64,000 nucleotides of DNA from Paraburkholderia largidicola. Lineage in GTDB: Bacteria > Pseudomonadota > Gammaproteobacteria > Burkholderiales > Burkholderiaceae. The notes under the pieces are model-generated. The model was not told where the DNA came from. It saw only the letters and a program-made list of their open reading frames with translations, and searched no databases. The translations under genes and the position numbers were made by a program. This document shows, one piece after another, positions 9,299-17,948 of the stretch. The number at the start of each line of letters is the position of its first letter. The first letter of the stretch is position 1. Location of the stretch: assembly GCF_013426895.1 (NCBI RefSeq), contig NZ_AP023174.1, forward strand, positions 3,596,001-3,660,000, written 5' to 3'.

Positions 9299-11178
9299 TG
9301 TGCCGCCTCCGCGACCTGCGCGACGCGCTGTTCCCACATGCCATGCAGCGCGGCTTCCAGATTGCGCGCGAAGCGCGTCGCGTCGCACAGCGGCGAGGCG
9401 AGCAGTTGCGCGCGCAGAGTGGCGCGCAGCGCGGACAGCTGTTCGCGATCCGCGGCAAAGGCGACGGCTTTGTCGACATAGGCGGCATCGTCGGCGGCGA
9501 TCCAGTCGGCGAGGCCCGCCGTGTGGCACATCGTTTCGGCGATGTGCGTGACGAAGCGCTCGCCCTGGCGAACCAGCACGGGCACGCCCATCCAGTACGC
9601 TTCGGCCGTCGTCGTGCCGCCGCCGTACGGGAAGGGACTCAGCATCATGTCGACGCGGCGATAGGCGGCGAGGTACGCGTCGCGCGCCGAGCGCCCTTCG
9701 ATAATCAGCCGCGAAGCCGGAATGCCGCGCATCGCGAAGCGGCGCACGAACGCATCGCGCACGTGCGCGTCGTCGAACTGGCCGGACTTGAGGAACAGCG
9801 TCGCGCCGGGCACTTTCTGCAGCAGCGTCGACCACACACCGACGACGTGATCCGTGATCTTCGTCACATTGCCGAAGTAGCCGAACGTGACGTGACCGTT
9901 CGCGAGCATCGGCAGCGTGCCGGTTTCGACGCGATCGGCGGGCGGCGTGAAGCACAGATAGCTGTCGGGCAGACGCCACGGCTTTTCGACGAAATGCGCT
10001 TCTTCGGCTTCGGGCAACACATGCGCGTCGCCGAGGATGTAGTCGATCGCGCGCACGCCCGTGCTCGCGAAATAGCCCGGCCACGTGACCTGCACAGGCG
10101 CTGGCTTCCATGCGAAAAGCGGCAGGCGGTTATACGTGCTGTGACCCGATGCGTCGATCAGAATGTCGATGCCGTCGTTGCGGATGCGCTGCGCGGCCGC
10201 TTCGTCGCTCAGACCGGCAAGGCTCGTCCACGCGGAGAACGACGGCTTGATACGCGCCGTCAGTTCGTCTTCGACATCGCGCGTCGGGTAGGCAACCAGA
10301 TGCACGCGCGAGGAATCCAGATTCGCGAGCACGCTTTCGATGAAGTAACCGACAGGATGCTTCTTCAGATCGCCGGACACGATGCCGACGCGCAGCGGAC
10401 GGTCCGCGCGCGAGCCCGCGTCGACGAGCCACGTCGTGAAAGGCTGCGCGCGAGCTTCCATTGCTTCACCGAAGCGCAGTGCTTCGTCCAGATACGCTTG
10501 CGGCGTGGTCTGCTGCTGATAGTTCAGCGCGAACAGCAGATTGCTACGCGGCTCCGCGAAATCCGGACGCAGCGCGATCGCATTGCGCCACGCTTCGATG
10601 GCCGCGTCGAGCTCGTCGAGTTCCATCAGCGTGTTCGCGAGATTGTTGTACGCGCGCGCGTGATCCGGCTTGAGGTTGATGGCCTGGCAGAACGACTGCA
10701 CGGCGCCGTGATGATCCTTCAGCGCGCGTTGCGCGTTGCCGAGATTGTTGTGCGCGTCGACGTATTCCGGCTGCAGCACGAGCGCCTGGCGAAAACACTC
10801 GGCGGCGGCGGCCGGCCGGTTGTTCGCCTGCATCACGTTGCCGAGGTTGTAGTAGTAGAACGCCTGCGGATTGCGCGTGATGGCCGCCATGATCAGATCG
10901 CAGGCCGTCTGGTACTGGCCGAACTCGTGCGCGATCAGGCCGAGCAGATGCATCGAATCGGCGTGATTCGGATCGATTGCGAGAATCTGGCGATACAGCG
11001 TTTCCGCTTCGTCGAAGCGCTCGGCCTCGTGATGCTCGACGGCCGTCTGCAGCATCGACGCGACCTGCGCCTGCGCTGCCGCGTCGGGTGCTGCTTGCGG
11101 CTGCGGCGCCGCGCCGAAGTTGGCAGGCGTCGGAATGCGCTGCCACGAGCCGTTCTGATTCTGATTGAAGTCTGTCAT
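9295..11178 (-). CDS. TPR + GT41 O-linked glycosyltransferase (SPINDLY/OGT-like)
   Basis: A 627-aa member with a shorter TPR region (about residues 50-260: [41 protein letters not shown]). The GT41 part follows: [56 protein letters not shown] and [22 protein letters not shown]. The ATG at 11178 is preferred over the longer frame because it overlaps the preceding gene's stop (ATGA), and the upstream residues are Arg-rich and unlike the family. The N-terminal 40 residues are Gln/Asn/Ala/Pro-rich and lack TPR character. All catalytic motifs are intact. Confidence 0.87.
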   Translation of the reverse strand: MTDFNQNQNGSWQRIPTPANFGAAPQPQAAPDAAAQAQVASMLQTAVEHHEAERFDEAETLYRQILAIDPNHADSMHLLGLIAHEFGQYQTACDLIMAAITRNPQAFYYYNLGNVMQANNRPAAAAECFRQALVLQPEYVDAHNNLGNAQRALKDHHGAVQSFCQAINLKPDHARAYNNLANTLMELDELDAAIEAWRNAIALRPDFAEPRSNLLFALNYQQQTTPQAYLDEALRFGEAMEARAQPFTTWLVDAGSRADRPLRVGIVSGDLKKHPVGYFIESVLANLDSSRVHLVAYPTRDVEDELTARIKPSFSAWTSLAGLSDEAAAQRIRNDGIDILIDASGHSTYNRLPLFAWKPAPVQVTWPGYFASTGVRAIDYILGDAHVLPEAEEAHFVEKPWRLPDSYLCFTPPADRVETGTLPMLANGHVTFGYFGNVTKITDHVVGVWSTLLQKVPGATLFLKSGQFDDAHVRDAFVRRFAMRGIPASRLIIEGRSARDAYLAAYRRVDMMLSPFPYGGGTTTAEAYWMGVPVLVRQGERFVTHIAETMCHTAGLADWIAADDAAYVDKAVAFAADREQLSALRATLRAQLLASPLCDATRFARNLEAALHGMWEQRVAQVAEAAQ

Positions 11179-13304
11179 GCGAAATTGCGCTCCGCGTGCT
11201 CGCGGGCGTCTCCTGATGAATGTCGATCCGGTTGGGCGGGCAGCCCGCTGTTGGTGTGATGGCATGCAGCGTGGCGCGCCCACATGCCGTGAAATGCGTC
11301 TTCGAGATGGCGCGCAAAGCGCGGCGCGTCGCATAGCGGTGAAGCCAGCAGGCGTTCGCGCAACGTGTTTCTCAGCGCTGTCAGTTCATCGCGCTGCGCG
11401 CTGAAACGCACGGCTTTGTTCAGATAGTCTGCGTCGTCCGCTGCGATCCACTCGGGCAAGCCCGCCGTGTTCACGATGCTCTCGCCGACGTGCGACAAAA
11501 AGCGTTCGCCACGGCGCGTCAGGACAGGCACGCCCATCCACAGCGCTTCGACGCTCGTCGTGCCGCCTGCGTATGGGAATGGGTCGAGCGCGATGTCGAC
11601 GCGCTGGTATGCCGCGAGCAGTTCGGCGCGCGGCGACTGGCCTTCGAGCATCAGACGCGCGCCGTCGATACCGTGTGCGGCAAAACGTTCGAGCGTGGCG
11701 CGCTGCACGACTGGGTCGTCGAGTTGCCGGGTTTTCAGCAGCAGACGCGAACCGGGCACGGCGTCGAGAACACGCGACCACAGCGCGACAACGGCATCGT
11801 TGAGCTTCACCAGATGGTTGAAACAGCCGAACGTGATTGCGCCGTGTTCACCGGCGGGCAGCGGGCCGACTTCGATATCGAAAGGCGGCGGGGTGAAGCA
11901 CAGATAGCTGTCGGGCAGATGCCATGGCGCTTCGACGAATTGCGACGACTCGTCGAACGGCAACACGTGACGATCCGCGATCACGTAATCGATCGACGCA
12001 AGGCCCGTCGTCGCGAAGTAGCCGAGCCACGTCGCCTGAATGGGCGCGGGCTTCCATGCGAATACGGGCAGGCGGTTGTGATTCGTGTGGCCGGACAGGT
12101 CGACGAGAATATCGATCGCGTCGTCGCGGATGCGGCGCGCGCAGATTTCGTCGTCGATCCGCGAGATGTCGTGCCACGCGCTGAATCGCGGTTCAAGGCG
12201 CTGCGAGACGGCGTCGTCGCGCTGGCGCGTCGCGTAGGCGACGAGTTCGATGCGCGTTCGGTCGAGATGACCGAGCACGCTTTCGAGGAAAAAGCCGACG
12301 GGATGCGAGTTCAGATCCCCGGATACGAAGCCGACGCGCAGGCGCTTTTTCATCTCGCCCGCTTGCGCGGCGTGCTCGAAGCGTTGCGCCTTTGCCGACT
12401 GGTGTCGGCCGAACGCCCGCGCTTCGTCGACCTGCTCGCACACGCTCACATCGGGCCGCGTGTTGAGCAACAGCAGCAGATTGCTATGCGCCTGCGCGAA
12501 GCCGGGATCGAGTGCGAGAGCTTGCCGGTAACTGGCCGTCGCCTGATCGAGCAAGCCCTGGTCGCGCAGCACGTTGCCGAGGTTGTTGTGCAGGGACGCC
12601 CGCCTCGGTTCGAGCGCTAACGCGCGCTGATAGGCCTCAGCGGCATTCGCGGCGCGGCCGTACTTTTCCAGGATGTTGCCGACATTGTTGTGCGCGTTCG
12701 CGTCGTTCGGATTCAGCGCGAGCGCCTTGATGTAGCTGTCGAGCGCCCCTTCGTCGCTGCCGAGATCGAGCAACGCGTTGCCGAGGTTGATCCACGCTTG
12801 CGCAAATTCGGGCTTGAGTTGGGTGGCGCGCGCGCAACTGTCGATCGCCGCCAGTGAATTGCCCGCTTCGCGCAACGCGTAGCCGAGATTGCTGTGCGCT
12901 TCCGCGTAATCCGGTGCAAGCGACAGCGCTGCGCGATACGCGGCAATTGCGCCCTGATGGTTCCGCGCGCGCCCTCGCATGTTGCCGAGGTTGTTCAGGT
13001 AGATCGCGTTCGGATGCAGCTGGATCGACTTTTCGATCAGGTCGATGCCGGCCGGCAGGTTGCCGACGTCGCACACGAGCACGCCGAGAAAATGCAGCGC
13101 GTCGGCATGCGCGCCGTCGTGCTGGAGAATCAGTTTGTAGCAATCGGCGGCATCGGCCGTGCGGCCCGCCTGGTGATGCGCGAATGCGGCTTGCAGCACG
13201 GCGGCGGCATCGAATGCGGGCGCAGCCGGCGACGACGCGTGCGCCGTCCCGTCCATCTGGACGTCGTCGCTTGAGCGGGATTCGTGATCGGCAGGCGCTT
13301 GCAT
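11175..13304 (-). CDS. TPR + GT41 O-linked glycosyltransferase (SPINDLY/OGT-like)
   Basis: A 709-aa paralog with about nine TPR units (residues 30-330: FHHQAGRTADAADCYKLIL-like, IYLNNLGNMRGRARN, HNNVGNILEKYG). The GT41 domain shows LRVGFVSGDLNSHPVGFFLESV, ILVDLSGHTNHNRLPVF, LLLKTRQL, LMLEGQSPRAELL and PFPYAGGTTSVEALWMGVPVLT. A ribosome site AGGAT lies 6 bp before the ATG at 13304. It is the second gene of the leftward glycan operon, 32 bp after the GT2-like gene, and its stop overlaps the start of the next transferase. Its sequence differs clearly from the other three copies, which suggests distinct acceptor or sugar specificity rather than recent duplication. Confidence 0.87.
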   Translation of the reverse strand: MQAPADHESRSSDDVQMDGTAHASSPAAPAFDAAAVLQAAFAHHQAGRTADAADCYKLILQHDGAHADALHFLGVLVCDVGNLPAGIDLIEKSIQLHPNAIYLNNLGNMRGRARNHQGAIAAYRAALSLAPDYAEAHSNLGYALREAGNSLAAIDSCARATQLKPEFAQAWINLGNALLDLGSDEGALDSYIKALALNPNDANAHNNVGNILEKYGRAANAAEAYQRALALEPRRASLHNNLGNVLRDQGLLDQATASYRQALALDPGFAQAHSNLLLLLNTRPDVSVCEQVDEARAFGRHQSAKAQRFEHAAQAGEMKKRLRVGFVSGDLNSHPVGFFLESVLGHLDRTRIELVAYATRQRDDAVSQRLEPRFSAWHDISRIDDEICARRIRDDAIDILVDLSGHTNHNRLPVFAWKPAPIQATWLGYFATTGLASIDYVIADRHVLPFDESSQFVEAPWHLPDSYLCFTPPPFDIEVGPLPAGEHGAITFGCFNHLVKLNDAVVALWSRVLDAVPGSRLLLKTRQLDDPVVQRATLERFAAHGIDGARLMLEGQSPRAELLAAYQRVDIALDPFPYAGGTTSVEALWMGVPVLTRRGERFLSHVGESIVNTAGLPEWIAADDADYLNKAVRFSAQRDELTALRNTLRERLLASPLCDAPRFARHLEDAFHGMWARHAACHHTNSGLPAQPDRHSSGDAREHAERNFA

Positions 13305-13336
13305 CGGGGATCCTGACGTGACGCGAAACGACGCGC

Positions 13337-14026
13337 TTACACGCCCATGTACTTCTGCATGTAGCGCTCATATCCGCCGCGCCACGCCGGAGTGCCGAAC
13401 GATCCGGCGCTCTCGTGCACGACGCTCATCGGCCAGGTTCCCATGCGCAGTCCGCGCGATTCGGCCTGGCGGCAGAAATCGAGGTCGTAGAAATGGAAGT
13501 CGAAGCGCTCGTCGAAGGTGAGGCCGCTGGCGATCAGGCGCTCGCTATCGGCGGCGAGCAGCAGGCCGTCGAGCAGCTTGCATTCGCGGCCAGGCGGCCC
13601 GTAGATCGACATGTTGGTGCACGGAAAGCCGCTGCCATGACCGACGACGCCGCTCAGATACTGCGCGTCGTCACGCGTGAAGGACGCGTCCCGGAAAAAC
13701 CACGACGGCTGGCCCGGCAGGCGACGCGTGTTGCCCGCCAGACCGACGATGTCGAATTGCGTGACCGCGTCGCGGATGCGGTCCATCCAGTAGAAGTCGC
13801 ACAGGTGCAGGTCGTCGTGCAGGAAGACGAGGATCGCCGGGTCGTTGCGGGATTGTTCAATTGCGTAGTTGTAGATCGACGAAAGACCGGCCCGGTTGTT
13901 GTCGAACAGCATCAACTGCGGCGGGCTCGCATGACGGAACAGCGAAAGCGAACGGCCGAGCGCGGTCTCCTGCGAGAAATCGTCGTAAGAGGCGCGCGTG
14001 CCGCAAACCAGGCGAATGGGCTTCAT
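13337..14026 (-). CDS. GT-A fold glycosyltransferase, StrF/GT2-like
   Basis: A 229-aa protein, first gene of the leftward operon. It starts IRLVCGTRASYDDFSQETALGRSL and contains NNRAGLSSIYNYAIEQS, then the acidic metal-binding run ILVFLHDDLHLCDFYW, and later FDFHFYDLDFCRQAESRGLRMG and VVHESAGSF. This matches the StrF/Glyco_tranf_2_5 group of GT2-like transferases, in which HDD takes the DXD role. No TPR and no membrane segment are visible. No strong ribosome site is visible before the ATG at 14026. It may extend or initiate the glycan attached by the GT41 enzymes. The exact sugar cannot be told. Confidence 0.8.
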   Translation of the reverse strand: MKPIRLVCGTRASYDDFSQETALGRSLSLFRHASPPQLMLFDNNRAGLSSIYNYAIEQSRNDPAILVFLHDDLHLCDFYWMDRIRDAVTQFDIVGLAGNTRRLPGQPSWFFRDASFTRDDAQYLSGVVGHGSGFPCTNMSIYGPPGRECKLLDGLLLAADSERLIASGLTFDERFDFHFYDLDFCRQAESRGLRMGTWPMSVVHESAGSFGTPAWRGGYERYMQKYMGV

Positions 14027-14292
14027 GAAAACGGAACAGAAAAAGTGTCGATGAGCGCGCGGGCGTCATGCCGGACAGCGCTCGCGTAATGGCGACGCGC
14101 TGCCGGCAGGACACGCGCCGGCTTCAACGGAAACTCGACCCGCAATGAGCTACCGTGACGCTATTCTGTCGGCGAGGCTCGCAAGGTGATTGGTGGATCA
14201 GATGGAGTTAATGGCCGTATTTCGGGAGACTGCGGCAGGCGTGAGGAGCCGGTGCAGAGGCGTTGCGCGGGGGACTGCGCAAGAAGGAGGCG
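14027..14292. other. Intergenic region upstream of the glycan operon
   Basis: No gene seen. It must hold the leftward promoter of the seven-gene operon. Reading the minus strand, a TTGCGA ... 15-17 nt ... GAATAG arrangement near 14,160-14,195 is a weak sigma-70-like candidate only. The right part leads into the tRNA terminator at the island junction. Confidence 0.4.
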
Positions 14293-14319
14293 TAAAAAAA
14301 CCCGCATAGGGGCGGGTTT
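14293..14319 (-). terminator. Original tRNA-Arg terminator, now at the left island junction
   Basis: On the minus strand the stem AAACCCGC / GCGGGTTT is followed by a run of T. It lies 53 bp beyond the 3' end of the tRNA remnant, so it is the likely native terminator of the tRNA-Arg gene before the island inserted. Confidence 0.8.
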
Positions 14320-14367
14320 GGCGCGGGCGTTGATGTTGTTGTTGTGTTAAACCGCCACGCTTGATCC

Positions 14368-14418
14368 ATTTTGGCGCGCCCGGCTGGGATCGAACCAGCA
14401 ACCCCTGCCTTCGGAGGG
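14368..14418 (-). repeat. Left attachment repeat (tRNA-Arg 3' remnant)
   Basis: 51 bp identical to 39,826-39,876. It includes 47 nt of the tRNA-Arg(CCG) 3' half (anticodon region, T arm, acceptor strand and CCA, 14,372-14,418), after which the match stops abruptly. It marks the left end of the island. Confidence 0.95.
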
Positions 14419-14522
14419 AGAAATCGCCCAGCTGCACACAAGGCCATGCGCAACTAACTTCTTGATTGTACGAGATTTTAACTCAGAACGCCTCTCTTCA
14501 TCTCAGTTTGTATTCCTTCGCC

Positions 14523-15611
14523 TTAGCCATGGGCTCCGCCACTTTTCCGCCGGCTCGCCCGATCAATTAGAGCGTTGGCTTCCTGCGTAGCCTGTGCCAC
14601 ACGTGCCCGTCTTTCAGTTATCCAAGCTTCGATGTCGTCACCCCGAGAGTCCGGTTCTGGTTGAAGTTCGCCATCGATCACGCTAAAGCTCGTGACTTCA
14701 TCGGTAAGCACGTAGCCTCGCAGACGTGGCTTCGAGCTGGGGTGTTCAAACCGCGTGTGGTATGTGCTATATGGCATATCACTCTCTGTGATGAGGATCA
14801 GGCTGTCAAGAAGCTCCCCGCTGCTCAAGGCATCGAAGCTATCCCAGTAGTCGACATCCACCCTCCAGATCCAAGGCGGGCAGCCGAAAGAATATTCGTC
14901 GCAGATGCCGGACCAGTACCACAAAAATTGCTCTATTGTGCTGGACGTGCCGGAAGGATTGGCCAACTCAAACCATTCCTGCCATTCACCGCGCTCCAGC
15001 ACACGACAACCTAGTTGCTCGATCTCATCTAACCAACCATTGAACGACGCCCGACGCTCTACTGAAGTGGCGTTAGCCCATCTTTTGCGTCGACCATTTC
15101 TTGCCCAAGGAACATCGCCTCTACGAATGTTGTCGAGACCATTCGTGAAAATTTTCTGGGCCTTGTGCCGGTTATTTAGCAGCGCTCGCACCCAGGCTTT
15201 TGCTTCCTCATCGATTTCAGCTTCTTCTGTATCAGTTAGTCCACTACCGCGTTGGACCTGAACCGATTCCACAAGCTGCCCAAGCCCCAATTCAAAGATG
15301 AATTTGTCAGTGAGCCTACCGCGGCCCTTGTCATAGCCTTTGCCTGCGATGAAGGCAAAGTCCGTTTCGTCCAGCACACCAGGCTTGGTTTCGACCAATT
15401 CACTAGCGCCGGTGGTTTTGTTCGTTTTCCAGCGCTTACGAGTTGCTTGACGACATATCTCCGTCAGCTTGTTCACTGGAAGTTCCAATTCGGCCTCGAT
15501 GCTCCTTCGAGTTTTCATTCCATCGGGATTGAGCGCGCCAATCAGAAGCGTGGTTACCGCTTGTCTCCGGGTGTGCTCCTCCGCCCCGATCCCCGCGCTC
15601 CGCTTCGTCAT
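14523..15611 (-). CDS. Unknown protein at the left end of the island
   Basis: A 362-aa soluble protein that I do not recognise. Residues 1-60 look like a small helical DNA-binding segment (EEHTRRQAVTTLLIGALNPDGMKTRRSIEAELELPVNKLTEICRQATRKRW). The middle is charged and helical. A Trp/Tyr-rich region follows (EQFLWYWSGICDEYSFGCPPWIWRVDVDYWDSF), and the C-terminus is basic and helical (AWITERRARVAQATQEANALIDRASRRKSGG). No signal peptide, membrane span or nuclease motif is visible. It is divergent from the HTH/repA genes, with about 90 bp between them that must hold both promoters. Its position beside the attachment site suggests island cargo or maintenance, without direct support. Confidence 0.7.
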   Translation of the reverse strand: MTKRSAGIGAEEHTRRQAVTTLLIGALNPDGMKTRRSIEAELELPVNKLTEICRQATRKRWKTNKTTGASELVETKPGVLDETDFAFIAGKGYDKGRGRLTDKFIFELGLGQLVESVQVQRGSGLTDTEEAEIDEEAKAWVRALLNNRHKAQKIFTNGLDNIRRGDVPWARNGRRKRWANATSVERRASFNGWLDEIEQLGCRVLERGEWQEWFELANPSGTSSTIEQFLWYWSGICDEYSFGCPPWIWRVDVDYWDSFDALSSGELLDSLILITESDMPYSTYHTRFEHPSSKPRLRGYVLTDEVTSFSVIDGELQPEPDSRGDDIEAWITERRARVAQATQEANALIDRASRRKSGGAHG

Positions 15612-15700
15612 CTAAAACCCCCGGCTTTGCGCCATTTCCAACGAGCGCCTTGCGCCCGAACATTTGAAATCAGACTACCTGATTCATATGGACCGCGCAA

Positions 15701-15976
15701 ATGCCAATCGAGCAAACTGCTTTCACCAGTGATTTTCGCGTGACGTTCGCACAGCTAGACCCGAGCGCACTGATCTCGCCCAAAGAGTTCGCCTGCCTCC
15801 TCGGCATTTCACCAGGGGCCTTCTATCAGCGAAACATGCAGGGGGAGTTTCCACGCCCGGCCATGAGCCGACACCGTTGCGTCCGCTGGCGTGCGGCTGA
15901 TGTGAGGGAATGGCTGAATGCTCTCAATACGGTCGTAAAACGACGCGGTCGCCATCGCCGATCGGGTGACCAATAA
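15701..15976 (+). CDS. Small helix-turn-helix protein (AlpA/excisionase-like)
   Basis: A 91-aa protein whose centre, LISPKEFACLLGISPGAFYQRNMQGEFPRPAMSRHRCVRWRAADVREWL, has the layout of AlpA/MerR-like winged helix proteins: a DNA-recognition helix, then a R/V-R-W wing and a closing helix. Such proteins act as excisionases or as regulators of integrase or replication genes. The C-terminus is strongly basic (KRRGRHRRSGDQ). Its 3' end overlaps the GTG start of the RepA-like gene by 11 bp, so the two are co-transcribed, pointing to a role in replication or excision control of the island. Confidence 0.72.
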   Translation: MPIEQTAFTSDFRVTFAQLDPSALISPKEFACLLGISPGAFYQRNMQGEFPRPAMSRHRCVRWRAADVREWLNALNTVVKRRGRHRRSGDQ

Positions 15977-16934
15977 AGCTGCCGCGACACTGGCAATGGC
16001 TATGGATCGAGATCACGAGTTGCTGCCGATACCGTCAGTGGCCGTGGACGACGTTGACGCGGATACGCGAGGCTTTCTCTCGCCGAACCGTCATCAGCAA
16101 CGCGACTTCTTCGTCGCAGACATCCTCGACGCTGCGCCGAAGGATGATCTGGCTAGCATGGAGCACCCCCTGTTCGCCTTAAAGGCTGGAGACAAGCGCG
16201 TGCGCGTATATGCGCGAAACGGAACGACGGTTACCGTCAAACCGGGACATGACGGCTGTGCGACGATTCACGACAAGGACCTCTGGATCTACTGCATTAG
16301 CCAGCTAGTAGAGGCAATCAACCGAAGCCGAAAGGATGTGGGGCGCGTCCTGCGCTTAACTGGCTACGATTTCCTTGTGGCAACAAACAGGCGTACCGAC
16401 GGCGACAGTTACAGGCGATTGGGCGATACGCTGGCCCGGCTTTGCGGCACTCGTATCGAGACCAACATAGCAACGGACGGCAGGCGAGAACGAGCAGGCT
16501 TTGGGCTGATTGATTCATGGCGCGTCATTGAGCGCGACCATGACGGTCGCATGGTCGCCATTGAAATCACGTTGCCCGAGTGGCTATGGCGTTCGGTGCA
16601 GGCCAAGCACGTCTTAACTGTCAGTCGCGACTACTTCCGGCTGCGCAAACCGCTCGACCGGCGCATCTACGAGCTGGCCCGCAAGCATTGCGGCGGACAG
16701 CCCAAATGGCGCGTGAGTCTCGCAGTGCTGCACGAAAAAAGCGGGAGCACCGACACGCTGCGGAAGTTCCGGGCCACCATTAAGGCACTGGCGGGAGCCA
16801 ACGTGCTGCCGGATTACCGTGTGGTGTTTGATCTCGGGAACGATGTGGCGACGTTTTATGCACGCGCCCAGAAAGGCGCAAAGGCCCAGCTGAAAGATCT
16901 CCTTACTGAACTGAAAAGAGGTAACCGTCCGTGA
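15966..16934 (+). CDS. RepA-like replication initiator protein (RPA family)
   Basis: A 322-aa protein resembling plasmid replication initiator protein A: FFVADILDAAPKDDLASMEHPLFALKAGDKRVRVY, then VTVKPGHDGCATIHDKDLWIYCISQLVEAINRSR, two winged-helix-like regions (DGDSYRRLGDTLARLCGTRIETNI; RKPLDRRIYELARKHCGGQPKWRVSLAVLHEKSGS) and ITLPEWLWRSV. Family members bind iterons and open plasmid or ICE origins. The GTG start at 15966 overlaps the upstream HTH gene. Direct and inverted copies of a CACGTGGTTT motif begin within the gene's last bases and continue for about 130 bp downstream, as expected of an origin. It probably lets the excised circle replicate. Confidence 0.82.
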   Translation: MTNKAAATLAMAMDRDHELLPIPSVAVDDVDADTRGFLSPNRHQQRDFFVADILDAAPKDDLASMEHPLFALKAGDKRVRVYARNGTTVTVKPGHDGCATIHDKDLWIYCISQLVEAINRSRKDVGRVLRLTGYDFLVATNRRTDGDSYRRLGDTLARLCGTRIETNIATDGRRERAGFGLIDSWRVIERDHDGRMVAIEITLPEWLWRSVQAKHVLTVSRDYFRLRKPLDRRIYELARKHCGGQPKWRVSLAVLHEKSGSTDTLRKFRATIKALAGANVLPDYRVVFDLGNDVATFYARAQKGAKAQLKDLLTELKRGNRP

Positions 16935-17059
16935 AACCACGTGTCCGTTACCTGTGGACAAGTCTGCCGCACCTGTGAATTGGCACGTGGTTTCACGAAC
17001 GCCTGACCTGTGAATTGACACGTGGTTTTATGGACATCCTGCTTCGTGGTTTCACGGAC
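16927..17059. repeat. Iteron-like repeats downstream of repA (candidate oriV)
   Basis: Four related units share a CGTGGTTT core: inverted at 16,927-16,945, then direct at 16,982-17,000, 17,017-17,035 and 17,042-17,059. The second and third sit inside a longer repeat beginning ACCTGTGAATTG, 35 bp apart. A DnaA-box-like TTGTCCACA (minus strand, 16,953-16,961) lies between units one and two. A/T-richer sequence follows at 17,095-17,155. Confidence 0.72.
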
Positions 17060-17705
17060 GCAAACTCCCCGCGAGGCCAATACATACGTGGCTCCCAAAA
17101 ACCGTAACGCGCGCGCGCGATTAACCAAAATCTTTTATAAACCTTAACGCTAACGACCGCTTGATGGATATACGCCTGAGCCAACAACACGCCTCCGCCA
17201 GCGGAGGCAAAAGCGGCGCATTGCGCCTTGACGGCCCCCCATCCCCGCACCACGAGCGCCTGTCCGAATCGCCCGCCCACAGGGCGGTCGGCGCTCTCCC
17301 CGCGCCTACAGCGCGGGTCCCCGTGCGCCTCGATCCGGGCGCGCAGCGCGCGCGAGCCGCGTTCGGTCATCGACCGTCCTGGCTTGCAGGAAGAGGGTTG
17401 GGTCACGCTTCCAACTTGAGCAAACCGCATTCCGACGCGTCAGGCCGAGGGCAATCGTCGCGGGGAGCTGGTGGTCCACTGCAGAACGCCTGCCAACCAG
17501 TCGGCGCTGTCCACGCCCTTGCGGTGTGGCCAGCGCAGCCGTCGAGGGGCGGACGCTGGAATAACGAGAACCACAGCACAACGCCGGTTTTCGAGCCGCA
17601 CGCGGCGTTACCGAAGCCTGACAGCGGCGACCACGATTTTCGCCGAATTCTTCGCTGCCGAATACAGATCGGACCTGATTTCCAAGGTGCCGAAATCATA
17701 TCGGA

Positions 17706-17735
17706 CTCTTGTCCGGACGGCATGTCGGACAAGAG
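17706..17735. repeat. 10-bp inverted repeat, 10-nt loop
   Basis: CTCTTGTCCG (17,706-17,715) and CGGACAAGAG (17,726-17,735) are perfect complements. The next palindrome begins 1 bp later. TCGGAC is repeated just upstream, at about 17,670 and 17,700. Confidence 0.85.
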
Positions 17736-17736
17736 G

Positions 17737-17809
17737 GGGCTTGTGCTGTTTCAGCCACAACAACGACATGCGAAGACATGGCGAGTTGTGGCTGAAACAG
17801 CACAAGCCC
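17737..17809. repeat. Perfect 25-bp inverted repeat, 23-nt loop
   Basis: Arms 17,737-17,761 and 17,785-17,809 are exact complements (GGGCTTGTGCTGTTTCAGCC and onward). No T-tract adjoins it, so it is not an ordinary terminator. Placed between the repA/iteron region and a tyrosine recombinase, it could be a recombination, single-strand-initiation or transfer-origin site. Confidence 0.9.
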
Positions 17810-17948
17810 TAACCCCTCAGGGGTCGAGGCGCATCGCGACTCGGGGGTGGTTTTCAGTCGATTTCTAACGGTCTTGAAATCGATCGGCTACGAACCCCGA
17901 CTAGGCTAAATGCGAATACTAACGGACACCCGAAAACGGAAGAGAACA

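Larger units (their letters stand above)
17060..17948. other. Long non-coding stretch with inverted repeats
   Basis: No convincing gene. A GC alternation (GCGCGCGCGCG near 17,108) and a TTTTATAAACC tract lie at the left, GC-rich sequence in the middle, and two strong inverted repeats at 17,706-17,735 and 17,737-17,809. A 235-aa open frame (17,161-17,868) has low-complexity composition and spans both palindromes, so it is not accepted. Confidence 0.6.

Noticed and set aside
9343..11259. 638-aa open frame antisense to a GT41 gene, with similar ones at 4,896-5,984 and 11,490-12,620
   Set aside because: They mirror the codon pattern of the transferase genes and match no family.
14368..14418. A second, complete tRNA at the left junction
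   Set aside because: Only the 3' half is present. The 5' half and D arm are missing, so it is an attachment remnant, not a gene.
17161..17868. 235-aa open frame between the iterons and the recombinase
   Set aside because: Composition is Pro/Arg/Ala/Ser-rich and unlike a real protein. It runs through both palindromes, no ribosome site is visible, and the opposite strand is equally open.
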